From Perognathus longimembris pacificus (lineage: Eukaryota; Chordata; Mammalia; Rodentia; Heteromyidae): DNA of 64,000 nt. The translations under genes were made by a program, and so were the position numbers. The notes beneath the pieces were generated by a model that had not been told where the DNA came from, made no database searches, and saw nothing but the letters and a program-made list of their open reading frames with translations. Shown here piece by piece: positions 43,216 through 53,512 of the stretch (positions within the stretch are counted from its first letter, which is position 1; each line of letters begins with the position of its first letter). The stretch lies in assembly GCF_023159225.1 (NCBI RefSeq), contig NC_063176.1:34575786-34639785 (forward strand), written 5' to 3'.

Positions 43216-44114
43216 GAGCCTATGCACCTATGTGAACTTTTTACCATTCCTTGACCCTCTCCCTTCCTCACATGGGGCTGGGAACCAATCACACCCAAAC
43301 TCCAGTTCTTCTAGTTCTCCCCCAATCTTCTGCTGTATCCTGCTCCAGGAAGCTGGAAGGGAATTACCTCACAACAGACCCTACCTTGGGTTTGTGATAA
43401 AACTCTGTTCAGATCACCAAATTCACATGCAGCTCTTGATATGTAAAGGACACTTTTGTAATTAATTAATCCCTGCTTTCTTTCTATAAAGTCTGACTTT
43501 CAAGAGTCTTGCTTCAGAACGTATCTTAAGACTTTGTTTTAAAATCAAAGGGAAAAAACAACTCTTTCTTTAAAATCCTGCTAGGATATTTCTAGCTGAA
43601 TATGGGGGAAGATCTTGCTCAAAGGGGACAAATATATTTATGTATTTGAACAGATGGAATTTCTGTAACATCAGCAACTTTGACTGTCCAAGCTATAACA
43701 CTTTTACCAACAGCTATCCTTGTGGAAAGGCAAAGGGTCAGGTGACTTTGAGCCCCTTTGAACTATGATTGGACAAAATTTCAGCAGAGGCTTCTGCTAA
43801 TGGCCAATCATTAATCATATATTCTCATAACTACAACCCAAAGATGTTGAGATTAGAGCCAGACGGTAGTATGCATCAGTCTCACCAAGCTAAGACCAAA
43901 GTCCTCATCATGGAGAGGGAAAGCTACTAGCAATTGCTCAGACACCAGGAGAAAGAACAGAACAGACCCAGGAAGAGGAACAGAATCCAAAAGCCATTTG
44001 GCCCTAAAAAGTGATGTGCTGAATATTTTCATACCTTTCTCTTCATACCTTTGCAGGGTCCTGGTACTGTGACTACTGTACTTCCTGGATTTTGTTTTCA
44101 AGAAACACTCCTGA
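43216..44114. other. unique sequence, no gene recognised
   Basis: No repeat or exon recognised. Confidence 0.4.
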
Positions 44115-44235
44115 ATACTTTGTGTTTAGAAGGCAGCTTGAGTCTCACTATGGCACACAGACTGTCTTTCGACTCTCTCCTCCTGCTTCAACCTCCTTTC
44201 ATGCTGGGATGACACCAATACCGGCCATGCACCTC
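44115..44235 (-). repeat. old B1-like SINE fragment
   Basis: TTGAGTCTCACTATGGCACA, TCTCCTCCTGCTTCAACCTC and TGCTGGGATGACACCAATAC give the antisense B1 order at high divergence. Confidence 0.5.
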
Positions 44236-45374
44236 TGCTCATGGCCTGGATATGTTCCGTAAGGCTGGCTGGATAAATTCATGTTCTTTACTAAGAACTA
44301 TACTGACGGGGATATCAGGAAATGATGGGGTCAGGTGAATGAATGCATGGGTGAGTAAAGGAGAGTGCACATGTGCAGATCATGAAGCCCTTTGCTTTAC
44401 CAAAATTGCCATTGCAGGAGGCATTGCTTGGAAGCTCTGCATGCAGAATATGAAAACCCAAATACAAATACACTGTTTTCTAGAAGCCCACCATGTTTCT
44501 TCAATGGTGAACACCTTCTCTTCCTTACTGTATAGGTAGCTGTGGTGAAGTTCAGCTCTCAAAACAATCCTAATGCAGTGTGTAGATGGCACAGAGCTGT
44601 TGACAACTTATGGAGCTGACAGAGCCACCACAGAAGGGGCCTAGCAGTGTCTCACAAGGAGGTAACATCAAGGATAAATTTGGCTAGGGATCACACACAG
44701 CAATCCAGAATTGGAATCAGCAAAAGACAAGAACTTTGAGGCAAAGATATAGAGCATATTACTGCCATCAGAACTTGCTGTGAAAGAACTGAAAAGAGAC
44801 TTTGAGAAAAGTCCTGCCAGTGAACAATCAATTTATTTTCCTGGACAGGGAATTTCCAGAAATATTAAGTGGTAATGAAGAAAGAAGAATAGTATAATGT
44901 TAACATGGACAGAAAGGTGTGGATTATATAAAGAGACACTTTTGACTGTATCAGAACATAATGTGAGCAAAGATGAAACAAATGAGTTGGTAGAACCAGA
45001 AGGGCTTCAGAAAGCTCCACTCTGCACAATGGCAGTCAGTATTTAGAGATAGGAAAACCAGAAAAGTGAAAGGAATGGAATGGGTTGACTAGATATTCCT
45101 GGGCATCTGCCTTATTCCATCATTGTCTGACAGGTTGGCAACCTGTGGTTGGCAGTCTCCACTGCTGTGATTGGATGATACCAACTACTTAACACAAAAT
45201 ACCCTCTTAAGTTTGCTTCTTGTCTGATTACACATTACATCAGGTTTCAGTTCTCTACTTAGTTCCTCCAGGTAACCTCTGGCAAATTTAGCATCATTTC
45301 ACAGGCTCTAGATTTTGACATGAAGGCTAAATGTGGAGTAGATAGTTTAGGTTCTTGGATGGACAAAAACATGA
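44236..45374. other. unique sequence, no gene recognised
   Basis: Frames of 66-70 codons on both strands near 44339-44592 show no domain. Confidence 0.4.
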
Positions 45375-45590
45375 CTAGGACTTGGTATGATGGCCCACCC
45401 CAGTAATACCAGCTGTCTGAGAGGCAGAAGTAATAGTCTGAATCCTGCCCTGGGCAAAAAACATGAGACCTTATGAGAAAAATAACCCAAAACAAAAATC
45501 TGTGGGGAAGGGGGGGGGGGTGTAGAGAAGACTTTCTAGCAAAGATAATGCCCTGAGTTAAAACCTAGTACCAGCAAACAAAAGATGAAT
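45375..45590 (+). repeat. old B1 + tRNA-like SINE
   Basis: GGACTTGGTATGATGGCCCA, ACCAGCTGTCTGAGAGGCAG and then CTTTCTAGCAAAGATAATGC, CCTGAGTTAAAACCTAGTAC indicate a diverged dimer. A G-run lies at 45511-45520. Confidence 0.55.
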
Positions 45591-45766
45591 AAAGTACTTT
45601 TTGAACTTTGTTCTAGGTAGGCCTGAGTACTTACAGAGACTGCCAGGCCTTCATGTGAAGCCCTACCAACTTCTGAGGGCAATCCTTGTCTGCAGGGCTG
45701 ACACAGACTAGAATACAGCCTAAGAGGGGCCACAACACTCAGTCATTGAGTCAGAGAAGGCTTCTT

Positions 45767-45781
45767 AAGAATGCAAAACAG
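45767..45781. repeat. shared SINE target repeat, copy 1
   Basis: AAGAATGCAAAACAG. Exact copies at 45996-46010 and 46218-46232. Confidence 0.9.
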
Positions 45782-45995
45782 GGCTGGGGATATAGCCTAG
45801 TGGCAAGAGTGCCTGCCTCGGATACACGAGGCCCTAGGTTCGATTCCCCAGCACCACATATATAGAAAATGGCCAGAAGCGGCGCTGTGGCTCAAGTGGC
45901 AGAGTGCTAGCCTTGAGCGGGAAGAAGCCAGGGACAGTGCTCAGGCCCTGAGTCCAAGGCCCAGGACTGGCCAAAAAAAAAAAAAAAAAAAAAAA
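45782..45995 (+). mobile_element. IDL-Geo SINE, young subtype (first of three)
   Basis: Complete dimer with CpG-rich variants (CCTCGGATACACGAGG, AAGCGGCGCTGTGG, GAGCGGGAAGAAGCC) and a pure A tail of more than 20. Bounded on both sides by the 15-bp shared target repeat. Confidence 0.9.
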
Positions 45996-46010
45996 AAGAA
46001 TGCAAAACAG
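45996..46010. repeat. shared SINE target repeat, copy 2
   Basis: Exact copy between the first and second SINE. Confidence 0.9.
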
Positions 46011-46217
46011 GGGCTGGGGATATGGCCTAGTGGCAAGAGTGCTTGCCTCCTACACATGAAGCTCTCAGTTTGATTCCCCAGCACCACATATACAGAAAAT
46101 GGCCAGAAGTGGCACTGTGACTCAAGTGGCAGAGTGCTAGCCTTGAGCAAAAAGAAGCCAGGGACAGTGCTCAGGCCCTGAGTCCAAGGCCCAGGACTGG
46201 CAAAAAAAAAAAAAAAA
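46011..46217 (+). mobile_element. IDL-Geo SINE (second of three)
   Basis: Complete dimer of the older variant type (GTGCTTGCCTCCTACACATG, GAGCAAAAAGAAGCC) with an A tail, bounded by copies 2 and 3 of the target repeat. Confidence 0.9.
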
Positions 46218-46232
46218 AAGAATGCAAAACAG
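46218..46232. repeat. shared SINE target repeat, copy 3
   Basis: Exact copy between the second and third SINE. Confidence 0.9.
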
Positions 46233-46462
46233 GCAGGGCACCACTGGCTCACACCTGTAATCCTAGCTACTCAGGAGGCTGAGATCTGAGGATGGTGGTT
46301 CGAAGCTGACCTGGGCAGAAAAGTCCCCATGAGACTCATCCCCAATTAACCACTCAAAAATCGGAAGTGATGCTGTGAATCAAAGGGTTAGAGTGCTAGC
46401 CTTGAGCAAAAGAGAGCTCGGTGCAGTGCTTAGGCCCTGAGTTCAAGCCCTATAATAAACAA
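46233..46462 (+). mobile_element. B1 + Geo-like dimeric SINE (third of three)
   Basis: GGGCACCACTGGCTCACACC, CTACTCAGGAGGCTGAGATC, CCCCAATTAACCACTCAAAA, then AGTGATGCTGTGAATCAAAG, CCTTGAGCAAAAGAGAGCTC and TTCAAGCCC, with an AAACAAACAAAAAACAG tail whose last bases AAAACAG may be its own right TSD. Confidence 0.85.
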
Positions 46463-46699
46463 ACAAAAAACAGTCCAAGAAAGGAGCATGTGTGGGACAG
46501 GGGCTGTGTTCAGGTGGAAGGGACAGATGGATACTGAAAAAGAACAAGACAATGGTGCACTGGAGATCTGAGTGTCCTCTGGAGGAAAGGTAGAGGTTGT
46601 AAGACATCACAACAAGCCCTGCACATTGCATGTGCAGAAGAGTTTGAATTCTGCAGTGAAAGTAATATGGAGGCACTGAAAAGAAAACCATGATCTGAT
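46463..46699 (+). repeat. ancient mammalian repeat, split by SINEs
   Basis: TCAGAGAAGGCTTCTTAAGA upstream of the SINE stack (45751-45770) joins to TCCAAGAAAGGAGCATGTGT after it, then GAATTCTGCAGTGAAAGTAA here and AAAGGATCATTTTGGCTGCT at 47162-47181. The same phrases occur in one order in a common old mammalian repeat that I cannot name with certainty; a fragment is also at 27450. Confidence 0.45.
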
Positions 46700-46800
46700 A
46701 CACACCTCCTTGTTCCCTCTCACTGAGATTGAACCCCTCAAGCTAGGCAAACAAATATACCAGTTGAGACATGCCCCCAGCCTTTTTTATTTTTAAGATA
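46700..46800 (-). repeat. ID-like SINE fragment
   Basis: GATTGAACCCCTCAAGCTAG, then GTTGAGACATGCCCCCAGCC is an antisense ID-type monomer without a clear tail. Confidence 0.5.
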
Positions 46801-46812
46801 GGGTCTCATTCT

Positions 46813-47045
46813 GGGCACCAGTACTTCAGTGGCTCATGCATTTAATGCTAGCTACTAAAGAGACTGAGATCTGAGGATCACAAGTGAAAGCCAACCCAGG
46901 CAGGAATGTTTGTAGGACTCTCACCTCCAGTTAACCACCAAAGAACCAGAAGTGGACCTGTAGCTCAAGTGGTAGACTGCTAGCCTTGAGCAAAAAAAAA
47001 GCTTAGAGACAGTATCCCCAGCGTTCAAGCCCCCACCCAGCCAAA
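46813..47045 (+). mobile_element. B1 + Geo-like dimeric SINE
   Basis: CTGGGCACCAGTACTTCAGT, GACTGAGATCTGAGGATCAC, CACCTCCAGTTAACCACCAA, then GAACCAGAAGTGGACCTGTA, AGACTGCTAGCCTTGAGC and AGCGTTCAAGCCC. More diverged than the copy at 46233. Confidence 0.8.
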
Positions 47046-47140
47046 ACCATATACAGCTTTTTGCCTGCACTGGAGTCAAAGTTAGGCTCCTCTTGCCCCT
47101 GCCTCTCCAGTAACTGGTATTATAAGACTACATCCCCAGG
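47046..47140 (-). repeat. B1-like fragment
   Basis: TTTTTGCCTGCACTGGAGTC, CTGCCTCTCCAGTAACTGGT and TACATCCCCAGGCCCAG fit antisense B1/ID scraps. Weak. Confidence 0.4.
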
Positions 47141-47224
47141 CCCAGCTTAATGAACAATTTTAAAGGATCATTTTGGCTGCTAGACAATGATTGGACAGGG
47201 GCAAGACTTAAGAGGCAGGGAAAA

Positions 47225-48611
47225 CCACACCATTTACAATGTTGAAGCCACACTGATTCATTTTTTAACATCTCCTCATTTCAGAACCTAAGGGTTTAAC
47301 AGAAGCTTTAAACTCACCTGGCTCCTAGCCTTGCAAACTTCACTGAAGATCAACAGACTCAACCCTCTCCAGACCTTAGGCTTGGGGGCAGAGCATGAAG
47401 AAATGGATGCTGAGCAGGCACCCAAGGCACCCACGGAGGCCAGGAAACAGAACCGATCTTGGGAAACAAAATTCTAGTCCAACCAGCCACCCAGGCAGTG
47501 ATTGACTCCCCCCTTCACTGAGCTGATCCAAGGAAAACACACTCCTTTCAAAACACGAAGAAATGTGCACCAGGGTGTGCTTTTTAACAACTCCAAAGCC
47601 AATTACGGCCCATCTAATCTAACCAAAGCTGATTTCCTCAGGTGGCCCAGGGAGAGGTCAGATGGCATTCCTGAGGGTTTCCACGGAGCTCAGCCAGAAC
47701 TCCAAGTTCTCAGCATGTCCCTCGGGCCCACAGCTCCCCTGCAGGGGAGTTAAGCAGTTGAATCTTTTAATTTCCCTCCTTCTCTTGATAATTGTAAATA
47801 TGACACTGCAAGCTCCCAGAGAGGTGAGGGTTCACTTCATTCACAAAGGAAACAAAATGAAAGCCTCCACATTTTACTTTCCCACATGTGCATAATTTTC
47901 GCAGATGCTGATCTGAAACAAAACAAAAAGGCAGAGGTATTAGTTGCTGATGAAAAAAAAATTAGACATCCGCATTTGTCTATCAATCCCATGGTGCTTC
48001 TGTGGCAGCCTGTGCCTTTTCTGCTGAGCTGCAGGCTGGGGAGCCTACTACTCAAGGAGAGTCCTCCAGCGCCCTCTAGAGGAGGCTGGCTCTCTACTGC
48101 ATCCATGCACAGATGAACTGGGCCTGGTACAGTGGCTCTTACCCGCTGAACCCTGGGATAAAAGTACAGTATTCACAATCATCTTCAGCTTCTCTTTTTA
48201 TGCATGTGGTTTCATGATTAAGTATACAAAAACAGGAATGCTGATAAGAGAAACATCAGAGCACGCTGAAATTTAGTGCAGTAATAACCGCGGAGAATCT
48301 GGGAATTAAACCACAAAAAGGAATCAGATCTTGGGTGTGCATGGGCTTCTGATGCATGCCAGTGAGGTCTAGGATTGCTGGAAAAGTGACTCTGCAAGGC
48401 TGAAAGAGCAGCCTCCTTGCTCTTCACTGGGGTTGTAGACTACACAAAGGATTATGTGTGTATTATTCAGTGGGACCGAACAAGCAACATGATTTGGGGC
48501 AAATTATGTAATTTTGTTAAATGAAAGGTGAGGAAATCTTAGCAGTTTTCTACAAGTTGTTTGGTTATGTGGCCAGGGGGTGGGGGGAAATTAATCTTGA
48601 AAATCATGATC
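47225..48611. other. unique sequence, no gene recognised
   Basis: About 1.4 kb without a recognised repeat. Frames of 64-89 codons on both strands overlap each other. A CTCF-like word is listed at 48068. Confidence 0.4.
48068..48082 (-). promoter_or_regulatory. CTCF-like motif (candidate)
   Basis: The minus strand reads CCTCTAGAGGGCGCT, one base from a strong CTCF core (CCACTAGAGGGCGCT). Unique sequence on both sides. Confidence 0.4.
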
Positions 48612-48659
48612 TAAATGCCTTTGAGCTGGGGATTGTGGATCTGTGATAGAGCACTTGAT

Positions 48660-48867
48660 TGTTTATTTGTTTTGCTTTTGTTGCCAGTCCTGGGGCGTGG
48701 ACTCGGGCTAATCACTGTCCCTGGCTTCTTTTTGCTCAAGGCTAGCACTCTACTTGAGCCACAGTGCCACTTCTGGCTTTTATCTATATATGTGGTGCTG
48801 AGGAATCGAACCCAGGGCTTCATGTATGCGAGGCAAGTGCTCTACCACTAGGCCATATTCCCAGGCC
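48660..48867 (-). mobile_element. IDL-Geo SINE with 18-bp TSD
   Basis: Antisense dimer with a TTGTTTATTTGTTTTG tail. TSD CTGTGATAGAGCACTTGA is exact at 48642-48659 and 48868-48885. The target itself looks like the A-box part of an older ID-like element (GAGCTGGGGATTGTGGATCT at 48624). Confidence 0.9.
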
Positions 48868-48885
48868 CTGTGATAGAGCACTTGA

Positions 48886-49347
48886 GCAGGGCAAATAAAT
48901 AAATGCCCTTTAAATGTCTCTTCGTGAATATGAAGCTGAGGACTGAGAACAATTAGTGTGGGAATTCGCTTCAAATAAATGGCTAATTCACATCAATAGC
49001 TCTGAGTTTGCCTACTATACAGAAGATGCTGAGTTGGATCCAAAGCACTGTAAGAAGAGAAGAAAGAGATAGAGGTAGGGATGAGCAAGAATAAGTGCTA
49101 TGGTGTGATGGAAAACTGTGTTTTGAAATCATTCATGTCTTTATAACATTATTTGAAATACTTCTTACTTAGACTACTCCTTCTTTCGGTAAAACACACA
49201 GAAAGAATTTGAAGGAAGATCCTTAGTGACTGCCTCCATAAAATACTAAATAAAAGTTCACTAAATAGAATGGAAAACAGTGGAGAGAACAGACTTTGAA
49301 TTAAATGTGTTTGAGATGTGCAATGTTTTTAAGGCAGTACAGAGGTT
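48886..49347. other. unique sequence
   Basis: A faint ID-like phrase follows at 48995-49055 (GCTCTGAGTTTGCCTACTAT and AGTTGGATCCAAAGCACTG). Nothing else recognised. Confidence 0.35.
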
Positions 49348-49636
49348 TGAACCAGTGCCTCCTGGTTCCTGGGTAAGTACTCTATCACTTGAGCCTATAT
49401 TTAGCCTTTTTCTCTTTAGTTTATTTTTGGATAGAGTCTCACACTTTTGCCTGGGTCACCCTGGACCATGATCTTCCCAGATAATGAAGATCACAGATAA
49501 GCTCACACTAAGCTTATTGTTGAGTTGGGACTCTTGATTGCTTTTTGGTCTGAGATGACCTAAAATCACAATTCTCCTGATTTCTACCTCCTCAGTAGTT
49601 TACACTACAGAAGGGAACCACCCTGCCCAGCTTTGA
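49348..49636 (-). mobile_element. B1-B1-ID trimeric SINE, antisense, old
   Basis: ID part first in antisense (GGTTTGAACCAGTGCCTCCT, AGTACTCTATCACTTGAGCC), then two B1-like parts (GAGTCTCACACTTTTGCCTG and TCCTGATTTCTACCTCCTCA ... CCACCCTGCCCAGC). Same composite as at 21071 and 53142. Confidence 0.65.
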
Positions 49637-51052
49637 AAGATGCAATGTTTAAAAAAAATTATATGAAGCATCTAGGTGGCTCAGAGACAGTGGTTACTTC
49701 AAATTATGTCAAATGCTAGAAGGAACAATGCTGTCCCCTCTTGGTGGCATGAAATGAACAGTATGTGGAGCCAGTACAATCTGGAAGCAATGCTGGTTAG
49801 TAAATTTAAAATGTTTGCGAACCTTTCCTGCTTTTCCTAACTCAATTTCTGCAATGAGCTTCTATCTTGCCAGGGGGCAGAAGTGGGATCAGAGTTAATT
49901 ACCACGGTTCCTTATTTCTGTAGTTTGGTGCCTAATAGGGACAATGTGGGTCCCAGCATGGCAGCCTGAGGTCCAGTATTGGTGGCTGGTTACCTGTGTA
50001 CTCGGAGAACTCATTTTCACATCTGTTCAGTCTTCTACTGGGTTACTGCAGAACATTCTTCTGATTCCTTCCACCCAGTGCTATTCTGTGGATGTCACCA
50101 AACCACTCTACTACCAAGATCCTCAGGGTCTCCACTCCACTTGGAAAGGGAATCATCACCCACCCCCATTCCCCAAAGCACATGGGGCCATAGGGCCCTC
50201 TAGTCCCAAAACTTGCTGGGCCTCTCCCAGCTCACATGGGAGGTAAGGCATAAGAGCCCCCTTCCTCAGAGAGCAGCCATGTCTCCTCACTACAGCTCCC
50301 AACCCTCCTAACCCCTGTCACACAGCTTTCTGGTCCAGGATGATGGGGGCAGTGGATTCATTTCACCTTCATCAAGGTGTTCTGCACTGAGACTCCTTCA
50401 CAGGAGTGGTAGTAAGCCTTTCCTAGGGCTGAGAGCCCCATGATGCTAAGGAATCTTGCCAAATCCTTCAGGAATTGGTGGACATAGCAGGAGTAACAGG
50501 GAATGTGGAAGAGGGAAAAGGCATACTTATTGTCATTGCAAAATGATTACTAAAGGCAGGCAAGCTTCCAATTCCCCGCAGTTTCTTCATCTACCAAAAG
50601 GGAATTTGGTTGTGGTAAGGATAAACATTAAACGTTTAGCCAAGTGCCTTACATAATAACTTTTCCCATGCTCTGATCAGTCTGTGGCACTTTGTACAGA
50701 AAAGGAAGTAGAGCTCTGAGCTCTCCAATAAAAGAGTAGTGGGGAGGGTATGGGAAACACACAGGCATGCTCCCCAGAGACCCAGTGGCTGGCAGAAGAG
50801 GCTTAGGAAATGGAACCTGGAAAGAGGCACATAAATGAGAAAGGTATACCCCAAGAAGAAAGGATAAAAGAGAGCAGACCTACCACTAGCTATTTCAGCC
50901 ACACACAAAACACTCACCTTCTCAGGAAGAGAGATCTGAGCCTTCTCTGCCAGATCTATTCATCCAGGTAAGGCAGGAACAGCCCCTGGGTAGGGTTTAG
51001 AAGACAGGCGTTGGCTCAGCAGCCCGGGTTTCCCAGCCTTGAAGCCTCACTT
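49637..51052. other. unique sequence, no gene recognised
   Basis: The frames at 49944-50246 (100 codons) and 49979-50203 overlap in different phases and show no domain. No splice or repeat evidence supports either. Confidence 0.4.
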
Positions 51053-51066
51053 CTGCCATCTGCTGG
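51053..51066 (-). promoter_or_regulatory. CTCF-like motif (candidate)
   Basis: The minus strand reads CCAGCAGATGGCAG, a fit to the CTCF core. It lies in unique sequence. Confidence 0.35.
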
Positions 51067-51119
51067 TCAAAGTCCTGAGATGCAGCCTCTCTGATCTACA
51101 CTGGCCCAACCCCCGGCCT

Positions 51120-51440
51120 TCACAAAACTGCATTCATTCATTTCACCATTTCTCTACCCAAACTGTCTGGTCTTAAAATGTCAATTATTTGGCATCATAC
51201 ATCAGAGCAACACTATCTCATCCAGCCAATTAGAAGGTAATTAAATAATTTACCAATTGTGTCAGAAAGCCATTTGTTTCTCTCCAATGCATCTATTAGT
51301 CAGTTATTTCCATTTAGCTTATTTGTACACAGCACTTCACCACTGCGGAACCTCAGATTACTGATTTTTATGTTTCTTTCTTAGCACTTAATGCAGTTCA
51401 TAAATTTCACTGTAAAAGTTTAGACATAACTCATGCTAAA
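51120..51440. promoter_or_regulatory. candidate conserved non-coding segment
   Basis: SINE-free AT-rich block with several homeodomain-type words (GTCAATTATTTGG, CCAATTAGAAGG, GGTAATTAAATAATTTACC, CAATTGTGTCAG). Composition resembles developmental enhancers; conservation itself cannot be seen here. Confidence 0.25.
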
Positions 51441-51890
51441 AGCCCAGTTGCTGGGGAAAAAAAAAAACAAAAAACTAACAGCAAATCAAACAGACTATCA
51501 AGGCATCAGCATCAACCCCACATTCCTATACTGCAAGTGATTTTTTCTCCATTATTTAAGTGTAATTTAAGCTTGTCTTACAACTTTCCCTGACTTTATA
51601 TCATTCTCTAACCTTAAAAATAAAGGATAATTCAAATGTTCACTTGAGGTGTTTTTTTCCCCTTCTTCTCAATACTGAATATTCAGAAGTGACTATATTT
51701 GTACCAAAACAAACAAATAAAAAGACATCCTTGAGAAAACATTATTTACTTGAAGCTGAGTTGAAATTTTGTAAGTTCAAAGTATTCTGGAAGGAAACAC
51801 ACAGACACACATACACGCAATATTCTGTATACAGTTTAGGTTGAGGTCAGTAGCATTTGAGGTAGTATTTGCTGACAAAAGACAAATCCA
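51441..51890. other. unique AT-rich sequence
   Basis: Nothing recognised. Confidence 0.4.
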
Positions 51891-52087
51891 GGGGCTGGGA
51901 ATATGGCCTAGTGGTAGAGTGCTTGCCTAGCATGCATGAAGCCCTGGGTTCAGTTCCTCAGCACCACATGCACAGAAAAAGCCAGAAGTGGCACTGTGGC
52001 TCAAGTGGTAGAGTGCTAATCTTGAGCAAAAAGAAGCCAGGGACAGTGCTCAGGCCCCGAGTTCAAGGTTATTACTGGCAAAAAAGC
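51891..52087 (+). mobile_element. IDL-Geo SINE
   Basis: GGGGCTGGGAATATGGCC to GTTATTACTGGCAAAAAAG. Variants AGCATGCATGAAGCCC and GTGGTAGAGTGC make it closer to ordinary ID; the tail is short. No clear TSD. Confidence 0.85.
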
Positions 52088-52360
52088 CATTTTTGTCATC
52101 AATTCCTCAGAATAAGAGGGCCTACCCCACTAATATGAGGCCTCAACATCAGCCTTATTGTCCCAAGCACATCCCATGGTGGAAATTGGGTCACAACCTT
52201 TTAAAAGCAGATGAATTGGCTTCAATGAGTTGTTCAGTGTGGAGATTTTTTTTATATTGGTAAATAAATATTCTACCTGTGAGATGCAGAGCATGAAAAC
52301 GAAACATCGATGGTTGTTCTGTGGCTCTCTTACAAAAGCAGAGTGTTTCTCTTAGACAAC

Positions 52361-52383
52361 ATAATAATAATAATAATAATAAT
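52361..52383. repeat. (ATA)n microsatellite
   Basis: About seven ATA/AAT units. Confidence 0.9.
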
Positions 52384-52394
52384 CGGCATTTTTC

Positions 52395-52560
52395 ATCCTC
52401 CAAGCAATTTTTGAACATTAACTAATCAATCTGTCCAACATCTGAGTGAGGTGGAGGAATACCGGTCATTATTTCCATCAGGGAGAGAATGATGGAAGAA
52501 GCTGAGTGGCGGAAGCTCTGCTGAGGTCAGGCCAATTCTGGGTGGAATCACAAGATCCTA
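52395..52560 (+). repeat. possible MIR fragment
   Basis: TTCATCCTCCAAGCAATTTT, TGAGTGAGGTGGAGGAATAC and GCTGAGTGGCGGAAGCTCTG fit a heavily diverged MIR order. Confidence 0.35.
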
Positions 52561-52721
52561 CTTCAAGAATGTAGCTTTGGGACATTATGCAAGAAAATAG
52601 AGACTGGGGCAACAGCTCAGTGGATATTGGAAAATTCCGAATGAGACATCTGCCCTTTCTCCTATGGGAGCAGTTGATATTTAAAAGAAAAGGATGACTG
52701 TTTACACTATGTTGTCATTCT

Positions 52722-53052
52722 GGTAGAGTGGTATTTAAGAGGTAATAATATGTGGTTGGAAGGGCTTTTAGGAGGTAATGGGTGGTTAGAAGGAATTAAT
52801 GTCATTACTAAGGGACTGGATTTGTTAGCATGGGAGCAGGTTGCTATAAACAAGGCCATCCCTCCAGCCCAGCTTTGTCTCTTCCACATGCACCACAGCA
52901 GCAGCGCCTCAGCAGAAGGCAAGGAGATGCTGCTACTTTGCCTTTGCCTTTGGACTTCTGACCTCAAGAACTGAGCCAGAATATATTTCTATTCTTTATA
53001 CTCACCCAATCCCAGGTACTCTGTTATATGAACAGAAACTGGGTTAAGACAG
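52722..53052 (+). mobile_element. MaLR-type LTR
   Basis: GGCTTTTAGGAGGTAATGGG near the start, and GCCTTTGGACTTCTGACCTC, AAGAACTGAGCCAGAATATA, CCCAGGTACTCTGTTATATG, GGGTTAAGACAG at the end, give the MST/MLT-type 3' LTR order. Old and solitary. Confidence 0.7.
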
Positions 53053-53141
53053 AAACCAAGAAGCACTAGCTAAAAAGCAGTCATTTGGTTTAATTCATTC
53101 GCTCATTTACTATGCTACTCAGCACCTAGATCTATATGGTG

Positions 53142-53470
53142 AGCCAAGAGCCAGGGACTTGCATCTGTCATCCTAGCTACTCATAAGGTGGAGATTAGGA
53201 TCACAGTTCCAGGGTCACCAAGGCTACCCTCCACACACACACACCATCTCCACATAAAAAGCTGGGCTTTGTGGTGCACCCTTGTTATCCCAGCTACAGC
53301 AGGAACTAAAACCAGGAGGATGGCAATCTAGGTTAGTTTAAACAGAAAACAAGACTCTATCTCAAAACACACACAAAAAAAAAAGCAAAAAAGGCTGGCG
53401 GTATAGCTCTATTGACAGAGCACCTGCCTAGCAAATGTAAAGCTTTGTTTTCAAACCCTAGTAACATGCA
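53142..53470 (+). mobile_element. B1-B1-ID trimeric SINE
   Basis: B1-like part 1 (CAGGGACTTGCATCTGTCAT), B1-like part 2 (GGGCTTTGTGGTGCACCCTT, GACTCTATCTCAAAACACAC), then the ID part (GGCTGGCGGTATAGCTCTAT, TGCCTAGCAAATGTAAAGC). The clearest copy of the three-part family in the window. Confidence 0.75.
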
Positions 53471-53476
53471 CACGCG

Positions 53477-53511
<35 letters not shown>
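53471..53511. repeat. (CA)n microsatellite
   Basis: About 18 CA units at the tail of the trimer. Confidence 0.95.

Positions 53512-53512
<1 letters not shown>

Noticed and set aside
49944..50246. 100-codon frame as a host exon or small protein
   Set aside because: A second frame overlaps in another phase, there is no domain, and no splice or regulatory context is visible.
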